Below are positions 1-9,174 of a stretch of 64,000 nucleotides of DNA, one piece after another. Source of the stretch: Acidobacteriota bacterium (GTDB lineage Bacteria > Acidobacteriota > Thermoanaerobaculia > Thermoanaerobaculales > Thermoanaerobaculaceae); contig JACQZW010000034.1 of the NCBI GenBank assembly GCA_016213675.1, positions 79,403 through 143,402 on the forward strand. The letters run 5' to 3'. The notes below the pieces were generated by a model that saw only the letters and a list, made by a program, of their open reading frames with translations, was not told where the DNA came from and made no database searches. Position numbers and translations under genes: made by a program. Numbering within the stretch: position 1 is the first letter of the stretch; each line of letters begins with the position of its first letter.

Positions 1-1038
1 GTCGGCGAACAGCACGGTGACCTCGCGGGTCTCGTGGCGCTCGCCGTCGACGGCCGAGGCGCGCTTGCCGACGATCGCCTCGACGACCGCCGGCGAGTGG
101 TACCGCTCGAGGCGCTCGCGCCGCCGCTTCTCCTCGCGGATCGAGTCGTTCAGCCGGGCGCGGTCGATGGCGACGGCGGCGTAGTTGGCGAGAGCGGTGA
201 GGAGGTCGAGATGTTCCGGGCCGAAACAGCCGGTGGCGAGCGGGGTGTCGACGAACAGCACGCCGATGACGGAGTCGCGGTGCCACAGCGGGGCGCACAT
301 CGCCGAGCGGATCTGGTGCAGGCGCACGCTCATGCCGGCGGAGAAGCGCTCGTCCGCCTGGGCGTCGGAGGTGAGGACGGCGACCTTCTGGCGCGACACC
401 AGCTCGAGGATCGTCTGCGAGACCGGCGCCTCCTCGAGGTGCTGGCCGCCCCGGGAGCGGGCCATGCGCAGCTCGGCCTGGCCGTCCGGGGTGAAGAGCA
501 GGACGTAGGCGCGCTCGGCGGGAAGCTGCTCGTAGATCGCCTCCATGACCTTGTCGAGGACCGGCTCCAGCTCCTCGACCTCGAGGAGGGTGCGCGCGAC
601 CTGGGCGAGGGCTTCGAGGACCCGCTCGCGGGCCGACGAGGCGGCGGTCGGCGCCTTCTTCTTGGCCGGCTCGCGCTCGAGGTGGAAGTCCTCGCGAAAC
701 TCCTCGAGCGGGCGGAGGAACGTCGACGAGCTGACGGCGAACCCGCCCGCCGACTCGCCGCGCTGGAATGTCAGGGTGAAGTTCCCGACCTGGACCTGGT
801 CGCCCTCGGCCATCGGCGACTCGGAGACGTAGCGCGAGTTGACCTTCACTCCGTTGGTCGAACCGAGGTCGACCACCCACCACGCCTCGCCGCGCTGCTC
901 CACCCGGGCGTGGTGACGCGAGACCGAGAAGTCCTTGAGCACGACCTGGTTGTCCGAGGCGCGGCCGATCCCGACCACGGGCGAGTCGAGACGGACCTTG
1001 CGGGCCTCGTCGCCTTCCATCCAACGTAGCTCTGGCAC
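1..1038 (-). CDS. FHA-GAF-class III nucleotidyl cyclase, partial
   Basis: The gene runs off the left edge; 346 codons are visible. Residues 1-95 form an FHA (phosphothreonine-binding) domain with GIGR, SRHHARV and DLGSTNG motifs. Residues about 160-300 form a GAF sensory domain. The last visible residues, EVTVLFAD, match the start of class III adenylate/guanylate cyclase catalytic domains, and the final Asp would be the first metal ligand. The predicted product makes a cyclic nucleotide under control of phosphoprotein binding and a GAF ligand. The GTG at 1038 is preferred because a TACAAT box lies six bases upstream with no ribosome-binding site; an in-frame ATG lies at 1020. The catalytic domain is mostly outside the window, so cyclase activity is inferred. 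Confidence 0.8.
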   Translation of the reverse strand, partial: MPELRWMEGDEARKVRLDSPVVGIGRASDNQVVLKDFSVSRHHARVEQRGEAWWVVDLGSTNGVKVNSRYVSESPMAEGDQVQVGNFTLTFQRGESAGGFAVSSSTFLRPLEEFREDFHLEREPAKKKAPTAASSARERVLEALAQVARTLLEVEELEPVLDKVMEAIYEQLPAERAYVLLFTPDGQAELRMARSRGGQHLEEAPVSQTILELVSRQKVAVLTSDAQADERFSAGMSVRLHQIRSAMCAPLWHRDSVIGVLFVDTPLATGCFGPEHLDLLTALANYAAVAIDRARLNDSIREEKRRRERLERYHSPAVVEAIVGKRASAVDGERHETREVTVLFAD

Positions 1039-1044
1039 GATGCC

Positions 1045-1050
1045 ATTGTA
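1045..1050 (-). promoter_or_regulatory. -10 box of a predicted leaderless promoter
   Basis: TACAAT reads on the minus strand and ends six bases before the GTG at 1038. Transcription would start at or next to the start codon. No clear -35 box is visible. Confidence 0.45.
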
Positions 1051-1075
1051 AACCGAACGGCGGGACGGCCGGCGG

Positions 1076-3592
1076 CTACGGCCCTTGTACCGCCTGCAAC
1101 TGCCTCTTCAGCTCGGCGTCGTCGGGACGGAGCCGGACCGCCTCGGCCAGCGCCCGGCGGGCGCCCTCGCGGTCGCCGAGGGCGAGACAGGCGGCCGCCA
1201 GGTTGGTGTGGGCGGCGGGGTTCGCTGGGGCCAGGGCGACGGCCCGCTCCAGGCAGGTTCGTGCCTCCGCGAGGTCGCCCTGCTCCCCGAGGTAGACGCC
1301 GGAGTTGAGCCAGATCGGGGCCGAGTCGGGGAACCGGCGCCGGCCCTCGGCGAACACCTCTCGGGCCTTGGCGGGGTCGCCCCGCTGCTGGTAGTCGAGG
1401 GCGAGCCGGACGACCGCGAGCTCGCGCTCCCGGACCCCGAGCTCGACGGCCCGCCAGAACGCGGTGTCCGCCTCCGCGATACGCTCGCTCGACCGCAGGA
1501 CGAGGGCGAGGTTGTAGTGCGCCGCGGCGTAGCCAGGGTCGGCCGCGATCGCCTGGCGGTAGGACTCCTCCGCGGCGCGCCGGTCGCCCGCCGACGCGCG
1601 GCTGGGGCCGAGGTTGGTCAGCCGGCGGGCCTCGGCGCGGTCGACGCGCCGGACCGGTACGGCAGGGGAGAGCTGCGGCGCGGGGCTCGCAACGGGTCGC
1701 GCGGTGCTTCCCCCCAGCGGCGCCGCTACCGAGGTGGGCACCGGCGCGCCGCCGGCGAGGTAGCCGAGCGCACGGAGCTTCGCCAGCTCCTCCTCGCGGG
1801 CTTCCGGGGGCAGCTCCATCCCGGTCGGCGGCCGCACCGGGGACAGGGCGGCCCAGCGGATCGGCGATGGGAGGGCGGGTGCACGCTCGGCCTGCAGCCA
1901 GGCGGGCACGCGGCCGGGCATCTCGGCGCCGACAGGCAGGCCCGCGACGGCGAGGATCGCGGGCGCGACGTCGAGGATGCCGAGCCTCTGCCGCACGGCG
2001 TTGCGGCGCACGGCGGGGCCGGCGGCGATGAAGACGCCCTGCGGCCGATGCCAGAGCTCGGCGGTGGCAGTGTGCGTCCCGGCCGCCACGCGGGGGCGAT
2101 CGTTCCCCCAGGTGAAGCCGTGGTCGGAGACGATCACGAGCGAGTCGGACTCTCCGAGGGCCGCCGCGACCCGCCCGATCCAGGCGTCCACGGCCAGGTG
2201 GTAGCGGTCGGCGACGCCGCCGAAGCGGGCGGCGACGGTCGGGTCCGTGCCGGGCATCGCCGGGGGTCGGAACGGCCCGAACAGGTGCCCGACCATGTCG
2301 GTTCCCTCGAGGTACGCGAGCACGACGTCGGTGCCGCGCTCGAGCTCGCTCGCCGTGAGCCGCTCGACCGTCAGTGTCGCCGCCCACAGCTTGGCCAGGC
2401 CCCCGACAGGCTCGTCCCACCCGCCCTGCCGCTCCCTCGCCTGGACCAGCTCCTGGGGCGAGACGCGGACGAGCGACGCCAGCATGTCGGGCGTGACGTC
2501 GGCGGCCCGCACGGCGAGCTTCCTGGCCCGGGCGGCGGCCTCCGGCGGATCGGCGAGTCCCGGCACGTCCTTCTCCAGGCCGAGGAGCTGCTCGGTCAGG
2601 CGATCCGAGAAGACCACACCGCCGAGCGGCGAGACGGCCGGGAAGGTGGCCCACCAGCCGATGACCGCCGAGGAGCGCCCGGCGGCCGCGGCCATCTCCC
2701 ACAGCGCCGTCGCCTTCCGCGCCCGGCTTGAGATCGGCCGGGGTGGACCACCTGCTGGGTCGGGCTCGAGGAAGTCGAGCACGCCGTGGGTCTCGGGCGG
2801 GACCCCGGTCGCGATGGTCGTCCACACGACCGGCGAGATCAGCGGGGCCGGCACGTCGAGCGCCGCGTGAGCGCCTCTGGCCATCACCCGGGCCAGGTTC
2901 GGCATCGCGCCGCGGGCGGCGAGCTCGTCGACCAGCGACCAGTCGAGGGCGTCGAGGCCGAGGACCACGAGCCGCCCACGCCGGGGGGCCAGCCGCAGAA
3001 GCTCCTGGCGGGCCGCGGCTCTGACGGCCTCCTCCGTCGTCCGGGAGTTCAGCTCGACCGCCCTCAGTCGCAGAGGCGCGAGGGCGGGTGTCAGCCGGGG
3101 GGCGAGGTCGGGCGCGGACGGCGCGCCGTGGCCGAAGATCTCCGCCCACAGCGGCGAGGCCGTAACCAGCCCGGCCGTCGCATCCTCGCCGAGGCCCAGG
3201 CGCGGCGCGAGCCATGCGCCGGCGGCGGCGTCCCAGCCGGACCGCCGCACCTCCGCGGCGTCCAGCGGCAGGGGACCCGACCCCTCGAGGCGCAGCGTGA
3301 CCGCGACCGGCGCGACGCCGCCGCCGGGGAGCGGCAGGTCGATGGCGGACTCGAGCACGGCGGCGCCTGCGACCCGCGGCAACACGATCCGACGCTCCAG
3401 CGGCAGGAACGAGAGCGACAGCCCCTCGTCCAGCAGCCGGACCCCGTGCCCGAGGCGGGACACCGCGACGACGGCGCGGTCACTGCGCGGCGGGACGATG
3501 CTGGTCAGGCCGAGGGCGAGGCCGGCCAGGCCTGTGACTGCCAGCAGGAGTCCGCGGCGGGACCTGGGCGCAGGGGACGGGTCGGTCGGCAT
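1076..3592 (-). CDS. Type I phosphodiesterase/nucleotide pyrophosphatase-like protein with TPR tail
   Basis: The 838-residue protein has an N-terminal membrane segment or uncleaved signal (residues about 13-33). A region to about 195 follows that loosely recalls the start of Band 7/SPFH proteins. The alkaline-phosphatase-superfamily domain runs from about 205, with LVVLGLDALDW metal-binding Asp residues, WTTIATG carrying the candidate nucleophile Thr, GTDMVGHL and SDHGF metal-binding motifs. TPR repeats fill about 640-838. It probably hydrolyses a phosphodiester or phosphate ester at the cell envelope; the substrate is unknown. ATG 3592 is chosen over the in-frame ATG 3601 because the latter overlaps a TACAAT box. 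The divergent neighbour is a close paralogue. Confidence 0.8.
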   Translation of the reverse strand: MPTDPSPAPRSRRGLLLAVTGLAGLALGLTSIVPPRSDRAVVAVSRLGHGVRLLDEGLSLSFLPLERRIVLPRVAGAAVLESAIDLPLPGGGVAPVAVTLRLEGSGPLPLDAAEVRRSGWDAAAGAWLAPRLGLGEDATAGLVTASPLWAEIFGHGAPSAPDLAPRLTPALAPLRLRAVELNSRTTEEAVRAAARQELLRLAPRRGRLVVLGLDALDWSLVDELAARGAMPNLARVMARGAHAALDVPAPLISPVVWTTIATGVPPETHGVLDFLEPDPAGGPPRPISSRARKATALWEMAAAAGRSSAVIGWWATFPAVSPLGGVVFSDRLTEQLLGLEKDVPGLADPPEAAARARKLAVRAADVTPDMLASLVRVSPQELVQARERQGGWDEPVGGLAKLWAATLTVERLTASELERGTDVVLAYLEGTDMVGHLFGPFRPPAMPGTDPTVAARFGGVADRYHLAVDAWIGRVAAALGESDSLVIVSDHGFTWGNDRPRVAAGTHTATAELWHRPQGVFIAAGPAVRRNAVRQRLGILDVAPAILAVAGLPVGAEMPGRVPAWLQAERAPALPSPIRWAALSPVRPPTGMELPPEAREEELAKLRALGYLAGGAPVPTSVAAPLGGSTARPVASPAPQLSPAVPVRRVDRAEARRLTNLGPSRASAGDRRAAEESYRQAIAADPGYAAAHYNLALVLRSSERIAEADTAFWRAVELGVRERELAVVRLALDYQQRGDPAKAREVFAEGRRRFPDSAPIWLNSGVYLGEQGDLAEARTCLERAVALAPANPAAHTNLAAACLALGDREGARRALAEAVRLRPDDAELKRQLQAVQGP

Positions 3593-3599
3593 GGGGCGC

Positions 3600-3605
3600 A
3601 TTGTA
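3600..3605 (-). promoter_or_regulatory. -10 box for the minus-strand phosphodiesterase gene
   Basis: TACAAT on the minus strand, seven bases before ATG 3592 and with no ribosome-binding site between. It fits a leaderless start and argues against ATG 3601, which overlaps the box. Confidence 0.45.
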
Positions 3606-3640
3606 GGCAGTTCCGCGACGGGACGAGCGCCGGCGGCGGC

Positions 3641-3646
3641 TACAAT
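3641..3646 (+). promoter_or_regulatory. -10 box for the plus-strand phosphodiesterase gene
   Basis: TACAAT, six bases before ATG 3653. The two divergent -10 boxes are 35 bases apart, so the two RNA polymerase sites must overlap and probably compete. Confidence 0.45.
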
Positions 3647-3652
3647 TCGATC

Positions 3653-6121
3653 ATGCCGCGCTCGCCCGTGGAGACGTTTCGAGTCAACCGGATCTTCCGC
3701 GCCGTGGTGGTGGTCGCGGCCCTGACGGGTCTCGGCCTGCTGCTGATCGCCCCGCCGCTCCCCGGTCACCGGGTCGCCGCGGTGTCGCGCACCTCCGGCG
3801 CCGTGGAGCTGCTGCCCGACCGCCCGGCGTTCTCGCCGGTCGTCCTCGCGGTCCACCACCGGCTGCCGCGCGAGGGCGACGCCGCCGTCATCGACGTCCC
3901 GGCCCGCGTGCCCCTGCCCGGCGGCGCCGACTTGCCCGTGCGGGTTCGTCTCGTCGTCGGGGGATCCGGGCGCCTCCCGGTCGACGCCGGCGACGTCCGA
4001 CGAGACGGGTGGGAGCGCGCGTGGAGCGGCTGGCTGCAGTCGCGGCTCGAGCTGACCGAGACGGAGGCGCTCGCCGCCCTCGAAGGCAGCGCGGCGTGGC
4101 GCGAGGCCTTTCCGTCGCAGCCCGGCGGTCCGCTCGACCTCGGGGCCCGCCTGGCGGCCGAGCTCAGGCCGCTGCGGCTGCTCGGGGCCCGGCTGCAGGC
4201 CGAGCCGAGCGCGGAGCTCGTCCGGGCGCTCGCGCGTGACCGTTTGCAGCGCCTGCCGCGCCCGCGCGGTCGCCTGGTCGTGCTCGGTCTCGACGCGCTC
4301 GACTGGGCGCTGGTCGACGAGCTGGCGGCGCGCGGGGACATGCCGAACCTCGGTCGCCTGGTCGACCGGGGCGCCCAGGCCGACCTGCACGTGCAGCCAC
4401 CGCTGCTGTCGCCGCTGATCTGGACCTCGTTCGCGACCGGTGTCCCGGCCGAGGCGCACGGCGTGCTCGACCTCGTCGAACGGGACGGCCCGGGCCAGGC
4501 GCCCCGGCCGATCTCGAGCGCGTCCCGCAAGGCGGCCGCGCTGTGGGAAATGGCCGCGGCGGCCGGCCGATCGACCGCCGTGATCGGCTGGTGGGCGACG
4601 TTCCCGGCCCAGGCGCCGCCACACGGGTCGGTGTACTCCGACCGGCTTACCGAGCAGCTCATGGGCCTGGAGGCGACGGTGCCCGGGCTGGCCGATCCGT
4701 CCGAGGCGGCGGCGGTGGCCGGCCGGCTCGCGGTTCGCGGCAGCGCGATGACGCCGCCGATGCTCGCCCCGATCCTCGAGGTGACCGCCGCGGAGCTCGC
4801 CGCGGTGCCGCCGGACAGCGCCGCCTGGGACGAGCCGATCGGCGGCCTCGCCCGACTCGTCGCCGCGACGCTCACCGTCGAGCGACTCACCGACCACGAG
4901 CTCGGCCGGGGCACGGACCTCGTCATGGCCTACGTCGAGGGCACCGACACCGTGGGCCACCTGTTCGCCGGCTACCGCAGCCCGGCCCTGCCATCGCTCG
5001 ACCCCGCCCGGGTCGCGCGCTTCGCCCGCGTCGTCGACCGCTACCACGCCTGGATCGATGCCTGGGTGGGGCGCGTCGCCGCCTCGCTGGGGCCGGACGA
5101 CACCCTGGTGATTCTCTCCGACCACGGCTTCACCTGGGGCGGCGACCGTCCGACCGTTCCCTCCGGGGCGCACACCCCGACCGCCGTCCACTGGCACCGC
5201 CCCAAGGGGTTCTTCCTGGCGGTGACCCCGGGCGGACGGGGCGACCGGACGCGAAGACTCCTGGACGTGCTTGACGTCGCCCCCGCCCTCCTCGCCCTCG
5301 CGGGCCTTCCGGTCGGAACGGAGATGCCGGGCCGCGTCCCTGAGTGGCTGCCTGTGGCCGCCGACACGCCGCGACCGGGCGCGGTGAGCTGGGCGACGCT
5401 GCTGCCTGTGACGCCTGCGCCGCGGGTCGAGCTGCCTCCCGAGGCGCGTGCCGAGGAGTTGGCCAAGCTGCGCGCCCTCGGCTACCTCGGCGGCGGCGAC
5501 GGCGAGAACGGTGCCGACGTCGCGCCGGTCACGACTGGAGCGTCGGCCGGCGCCGACACCGCGGAGGCCCGGCGGCTCAACAACATCGGCATCGCGCGGG
5601 CCTCGTCGGGCGACCCGCGGGGCGCCGAGGAGGCGTTCCGCGCTGCGCTCGCCGCCGATCCCTCCTTCGCCCCCTGCCACTACGCGCTCGCCCTGCTGCT
5701 GCGCGGGCAGGGACGCTACGACGAGGCGGACGGCGCGCTGTGGCGGGCGGTCGAGGCCGGCCTCGGCGATCCCGAGTCGGCGCTGGCCCGGGTCGCCGGC
5801 GACTACCGGCAGCGCGGCGAGCCGGCGAGGGCGGGCGCCGTCCTCGCCGAGGGCTGCCGGCGCTTCCCGGGGAGCGCCCTGCTCTGGCTGCACGCCGGCA
5901 CCCTGGCCGGGGAGCGGGGTGACGTCGCCACCGCGCGCGCGGCGCTGGAGCGCGCCACCGGCCTCGAGCCGGGCGACCCCGTCGCCTGGCGAAACCTGGC
6001 CCAGGCCCAGCTCGCCCTCGGCGACCACTCCGCCGCTAAGCACTCGCTGGAGCAGGCGGCCCGCCTGCGGCCCGGCGACGTCGCCGTCCGCCGGCAGCTC
6101 GAGGCCCTCGGCGAGCGTTAG
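3653..6121 (+). CDS. Type I phosphodiesterase/nucleotide pyrophosphatase-like protein with TPR tail (paralogue)
   Basis: The 822-residue product has the same plan as its divergent neighbour: membrane segment at about 17-34, an intermediate region, an alkaline-phosphatase-superfamily domain with LVVLGLDALDW, WTSFATG, GTDTVGHLF and SDHGF, then TPR repeats from about 640. The two proteins share long nearly identical stretches around the metal-binding Asp residues, so they arose by inverted duplication. The candidate catalytic residue lies in WTS where the neighbour has WTT. Location at the membrane is likely; the substrate cannot be told from sequence. The start is fixed by a TACAAT box six bases upstream. 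Confidence 0.8.
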   Translation: MPRSPVETFRVNRIFRAVVVVAALTGLGLLLIAPPLPGHRVAAVSRTSGAVELLPDRPAFSPVVLAVHHRLPREGDAAVIDVPARVPLPGGADLPVRVRLVVGGSGRLPVDAGDVRRDGWERAWSGWLQSRLELTETEALAALEGSAAWREAFPSQPGGPLDLGARLAAELRPLRLLGARLQAEPSAELVRALARDRLQRLPRPRGRLVVLGLDALDWALVDELAARGDMPNLGRLVDRGAQADLHVQPPLLSPLIWTSFATGVPAEAHGVLDLVERDGPGQAPRPISSASRKAAALWEMAAAAGRSTAVIGWWATFPAQAPPHGSVYSDRLTEQLMGLEATVPGLADPSEAAAVAGRLAVRGSAMTPPMLAPILEVTAAELAAVPPDSAAWDEPIGGLARLVAATLTVERLTDHELGRGTDLVMAYVEGTDTVGHLFAGYRSPALPSLDPARVARFARVVDRYHAWIDAWVGRVAASLGPDDTLVILSDHGFTWGGDRPTVPSGAHTPTAVHWHRPKGFFLAVTPGGRGDRTRRLLDVLDVAPALLALAGLPVGTEMPGRVPEWLPVAADTPRPGAVSWATLLPVTPAPRVELPPEARAEELAKLRALGYLGGGDGENGADVAPVTTGASAGADTAEARRLNNIGIARASSGDPRGAEEAFRAALAADPSFAPCHYALALLLRGQGRYDEADGALWRAVEAGLGDPESALARVAGDYRQRGEPARAGAVLAEGCRRFPGSALLWLHAGTLAGERGDVATARAALERATGLEPGDPVAWRNLAQAQLALGDHSAAKHSLEQAARLRPGDVAVRRQLEALGER

Positions 6122-6163
6122 CCGTACGGATACGGGCGCCGATCGGGGGAGCCCGAGAAAGGA

Positions 6164-6191
6164 CAACGCCCGGGGTCGCCCCCGGGCGTTG
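6164..6191. terminator. Bidirectional terminator-like hairpin
   Basis: A perfect 12-base-pair stem (6164-6175 with 6180-6191) with a TCGC loop lies between two convergent genes. The GC-rich arms lack a clear T-run, though GAGAAA precedes the stem on the left, giving a short T-run in minus-strand transcripts. Confidence 0.6.
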
Positions 6192-6212
6192 CGGTGAAGA
6201 GGTTCGTGGGGC

Positions 6213-8909
6213 TCAGTACTCGATCTTGATGCCGAACTCGACGCGGCGTGGGTTCTGCCAGCCGTTCGGCAGTCTGTACAAGGAGGAGAATTCGTAGCCG
6301 CTACGAGAAGTCGGTTGCTGGTTGTTGAACACGTTGAACACGTTGCCGTAGGCGGCCAGCGTGACGGGCCCGAGCTTGAACGGCTGCTCGAGGTAGACGT
6401 CGGCCTCCCAGTTGTTGCCGACCTTGAGCGAGCCCCTCTGGGCGAGCGGAACGTACCCCCACCCGCCTTCGTAGGTGTAAGGGGTGTACACGTTGCCCGA
6501 GTTCCAGAACGCCGACATGCCGAAGATCGTCCGCCACGGCATGGTGTACGAGCCGCTGAGCTTGAAGTCGTGCGCCGACTCGGTCTCGCCGTACCAGCGA
6601 GCGTCCATCTGCTCAGGGATCGTGAAGGTGAACGCGCCGACGTTGCGCCAGCTCGTGTTCCACCCGCGCGACTTGATCACGTACGTGTAGTTGGCGATGA
6701 ACTGGATGTTGTCGTTGCCGGCGCGCTTCTTGATGTTGAACTGCAGCGCCTGGTACTCGGAGTACTTCTTGTTGGCGACGTCGGGGTAGGTGCCGGTCGA
6801 GTTGAACGCCGGGTAGCCCGCCCCGTTCGGCACGTTGGTGATGTAGTAGGAGCCGGACGCCTCGGGGTCGTACCAGTCGATCGCCTGGTCCTGCTCCCGC
6901 CAGACGAACGTCACGCCGCCGGCGAACTGGTCGCTGATCAGGTGGTCGTAGCCGAGGGTGACCTCGTCGACGTAGACCGGGTCGAGGTTCGGGTCGATCA
7001 TGTGACCGCCCGCGCCGGTCGGGAGGTCGTAGTCGAGCTCCCAACAGGTGTCGCCGTACGTCCACACGTCCCTGCCGTCAACCGCGCAGGTGCCGTTCCA
7101 CGACCACTGCTGCTCGTGGTCGGTGGAGACCGCGAAGTAGTCGGCGATGTAGTTGGAGGCCAACGAGTAGAACCGCCCGATCGAGCCGCGGATCGAGTCG
7201 CCGTTGAGGTCGTAGGCGAACCCGAGGCGCGGGGCGATCTGGTCCTGGAAGTCGAACTTGAGCAGCGAGTCGCCCTGGTTGTTGAAGATCTCGGTCGTCT
7301 CGGCGCGCAGCCCGAGGTTCAGAGTGAGTCGCCCGAGCTTCCACTGATCCTGGACGAAGAGCGCGTAGTAGTCCTGCTTCGACTCCTTCATGCCGGTCTC
7401 GTCGAGCCAGAACCAGCGCCGCACCGGGCCGTCGGCATCGTGTTCGTAGGACCCGGCGGAGTTGTGAATCGTGCCTGCCTTCGGCTTCAGGGCGAGGTAC
7501 TCGACGCCACCCTTGAACTGGTGAGAGGACTCGGTGCCGGTGTCGAAGAAGTACGACCCGGTGAGGAGCAGGCCGTTGCGGTCCCGCTTCGACTGGTAAT
7601 CAGAGAGAGGTGCGTTGTACCGGTAGTTCGTGTCGAGGTCGCGGACGTACGGGACCTCGTTGAACCCCGGCGCGTCGGGGCTGACGTTGAGCTCCTGCTT
7701 GTGGAACTGGCCCTTGGCCTCCATGAAGAAGTTGGGGGTCAGGATGCCGGTCCACTGCAGCGAGGCGTTGTCGCCGCCCTGGAACTGGTAGAGCTCGGAG
7801 CTCTCGGCGTAGTGCGTGGTCGACGTCTCGTTCCAGCCGCGGTTGAGGGGCCGCAGCTCGATCGGGTCCTCGTTGTAGGCGCCGACCAGGGTGTGGCTGG
7901 GGCCCATCTGGAAGGTCAGCTTGCCCTGGAGGTAGTGCCCGGTGTACTCCGTGCGGCCGTCGACCTGGTTGCCGGCGGTGACGTCCGCGGAGGACTCGTA
8001 GTACGAGAAGCCGCGCGAGTTGTCACGCTTCTCGCCGGCCACGAAGAACCACAGCGCGTCCTTGACGATGGGCCCGCCGATGGTCAGCGACGGCCGCTCC
8101 TCGTCGTTGCGCGCGCCGCCGGACTTCTTGCGGCCGGTCTCTTCCTCGACGCCGTTGAGGGCGGACCAGTCGGCCTTCGACTTAATCAGGCGCGCCGTCG
8201 CGCTGAACTTGTTGCCGCCCGACTTGGTGATCAGGTTGAGGATGCCGCCGGTCGCGCGGCCGTACTCGGCCTGGAACCCGGCGGTCTGCAACTGCGCCTC
8301 GGCGATGGTGTCCCAGTTGATCGCCGTGCCCCAGGTCTGGGTGCGCGGGTCGGAGGTGTCCACGCCGTCCACCAGGTAGGCGTTGCCGTCGTTGGACGCC
8401 CCGTTGACCAGCGGGTTGTTGCCCGCCTTCACGCCGGGGGCCATCTGCATCATGGTCTGGAAGTTGCGGTTCGTCGGCAGGGTGTTGACCAGCTCCCAGT
8501 CCACGGAGGTGTCGACGGTCGACTTGGTCGTGTCGACGACGATCCTATCGGCGGCGACGGTGATCGTCTCGGCGAACTGCGAGAGCGACATCTCGGCGTC
8601 GACCCGGGTCTCCTTGCCGAGGCTGACGACGAGGCCGGTCCGCTCCAGGGTGTTGAAGCCCTGCAGCTCGAACCTCAGTGTGTAGTCGCTCCCCGGCGGG
8701 ACCGGGACGAAGCGGTAACGGCCCTCGCCGTCGGCGACGGCAGAGCGGGTGCCCTGCATGGCCGGTCCGGCGAGCGTCACGGAAACGCCCGGCAGGGCCT
8801 GCTGGGTGTTGTCGATGATGGCCCCGGCGACCGAGCCGTACTGCTGTTGCGCTGCCGCCGGGAGTGCCACCAGGACCAGGGCAACGATGCAAAGTGTGAA
8901 GCGCCTCAT
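6213..8909 (-). CDS. TonB-dependent receptor-like outer-membrane protein (Oar-like)
   Basis: The 898-residue protein has a signal peptide ending AAA before QQQYG. A carboxypeptidase-regulatory-like beta-sandwich follows (about 25-110), then a plug domain (about 120-235, with YLVDGVDTSD and ITKSGG) and a long beta-barrel rich in aromatic residues. It ends in Tyr, as is usual for barrels inserted by the BAM machinery. Such proteins are abundant in Acidobacteriota and are thought to import or export large substrates in a TonB-linked way; the ligand here is unknown. A strong GGGAGGAGG ribosome-binding site precedes the start. No partner such as a SusD-like protein is adjacent. Confidence 0.85.
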   Translation of the reverse strand: MRRFTLCIVALVLVALPAAAQQQYGSVAGAIIDNTQQALPGVSVTLAGPAMQGTRSAVADGEGRYRFVPVPPGSDYTLRFELQGFNTLERTGLVVSLGKETRVDAEMSLSQFAETITVAADRIVVDTTKSTVDTSVDWELVNTLPTNRNFQTMMQMAPGVKAGNNPLVNGASNDGNAYLVDGVDTSDPRTQTWGTAINWDTIAEAQLQTAGFQAEYGRATGGILNLITKSGGNKFSATARLIKSKADWSALNGVEEETGRKKSGGARNDEERPSLTIGGPIVKDALWFFVAGEKRDNSRGFSYYESSADVTAGNQVDGRTEYTGHYLQGKLTFQMGPSHTLVGAYNEDPIELRPLNRGWNETSTTHYAESSELYQFQGGDNASLQWTGILTPNFFMEAKGQFHKQELNVSPDAPGFNEVPYVRDLDTNYRYNAPLSDYQSKRDRNGLLLTGSYFFDTGTESSHQFKGGVEYLALKPKAGTIHNSAGSYEHDADGPVRRWFWLDETGMKESKQDYYALFVQDQWKLGRLTLNLGLRAETTEIFNNQGDSLLKFDFQDQIAPRLGFAYDLNGDSIRGSIGRFYSLASNYIADYFAVSTDHEQQWSWNGTCAVDGRDVWTYGDTCWELDYDLPTGAGGHMIDPNLDPVYVDEVTLGYDHLISDQFAGGVTFVWREQDQAIDWYDPEASGSYYITNVPNGAGYPAFNSTGTYPDVANKKYSEYQALQFNIKKRAGNDNIQFIANYTYVIKSRGWNTSWRNVGAFTFTIPEQMDARWYGETESAHDFKLSGSYTMPWRTIFGMSAFWNSGNVYTPYTYEGGWGYVPLAQRGSLKVGNNWEADVYLEQPFKLGPVTLAAYGNVFNVFNNQQPTSRSGYEFSSLYRLPNGWQNPRRVEFGIKIEY

Positions 8910-9031
8910 TCCTCCTCCCTTCAGACCGCGTTGTGCCCGAGACGGGCGGTTATGGCCTGCCTGCCGCGGAGCCGCAAGCCACGGACCGGGGGCAGACTCT
9001 TGCGTGAAGTACCGAGGACAAACTATCCAAA

Positions 9032-9058
9032 ACTATACTCGAAGCGTCACAAAAGCAA
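9032..9058 (-). promoter_or_regulatory. Possible promoter of the TonB-receptor gene
   Basis: On the minus strand TTGCTT (9053-9058) and TATAGT (9032-9037) are separated by 15 bases inside an AT-rich island in the 265-base gap 8910-9174. The spacing is short, so this is weak. Nothing else is recognisable in the gap. Confidence 0.3.
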
Positions 9059-9174
9059 CGTCGGTGCCAGCTTCCGGGTCGATGCCAGAGCCTGCGAGGT
9101 GCGATCCGCACGCCGAGGTGGACGCCTGTCCGGAAAGCCGAACGCGCCGAGATCGGTCTCAGCGAACGACACGG

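Noticed and set aside
2786..3652. N-terminal extension of the plus-strand phosphodiesterase frame
   Set aside because: It is antisense to the divergent gene and lacks motifs; the TACAAT box and ATG 3653 mark the true start.
1076..6166. A 1696-residue minus-strand reading frame across both phosphodiesterase genes
   Set aside because: Only its lower half has family motifs; the rest runs antisense to the real plus-strand gene and exists because stop codons are rare at high G+C.
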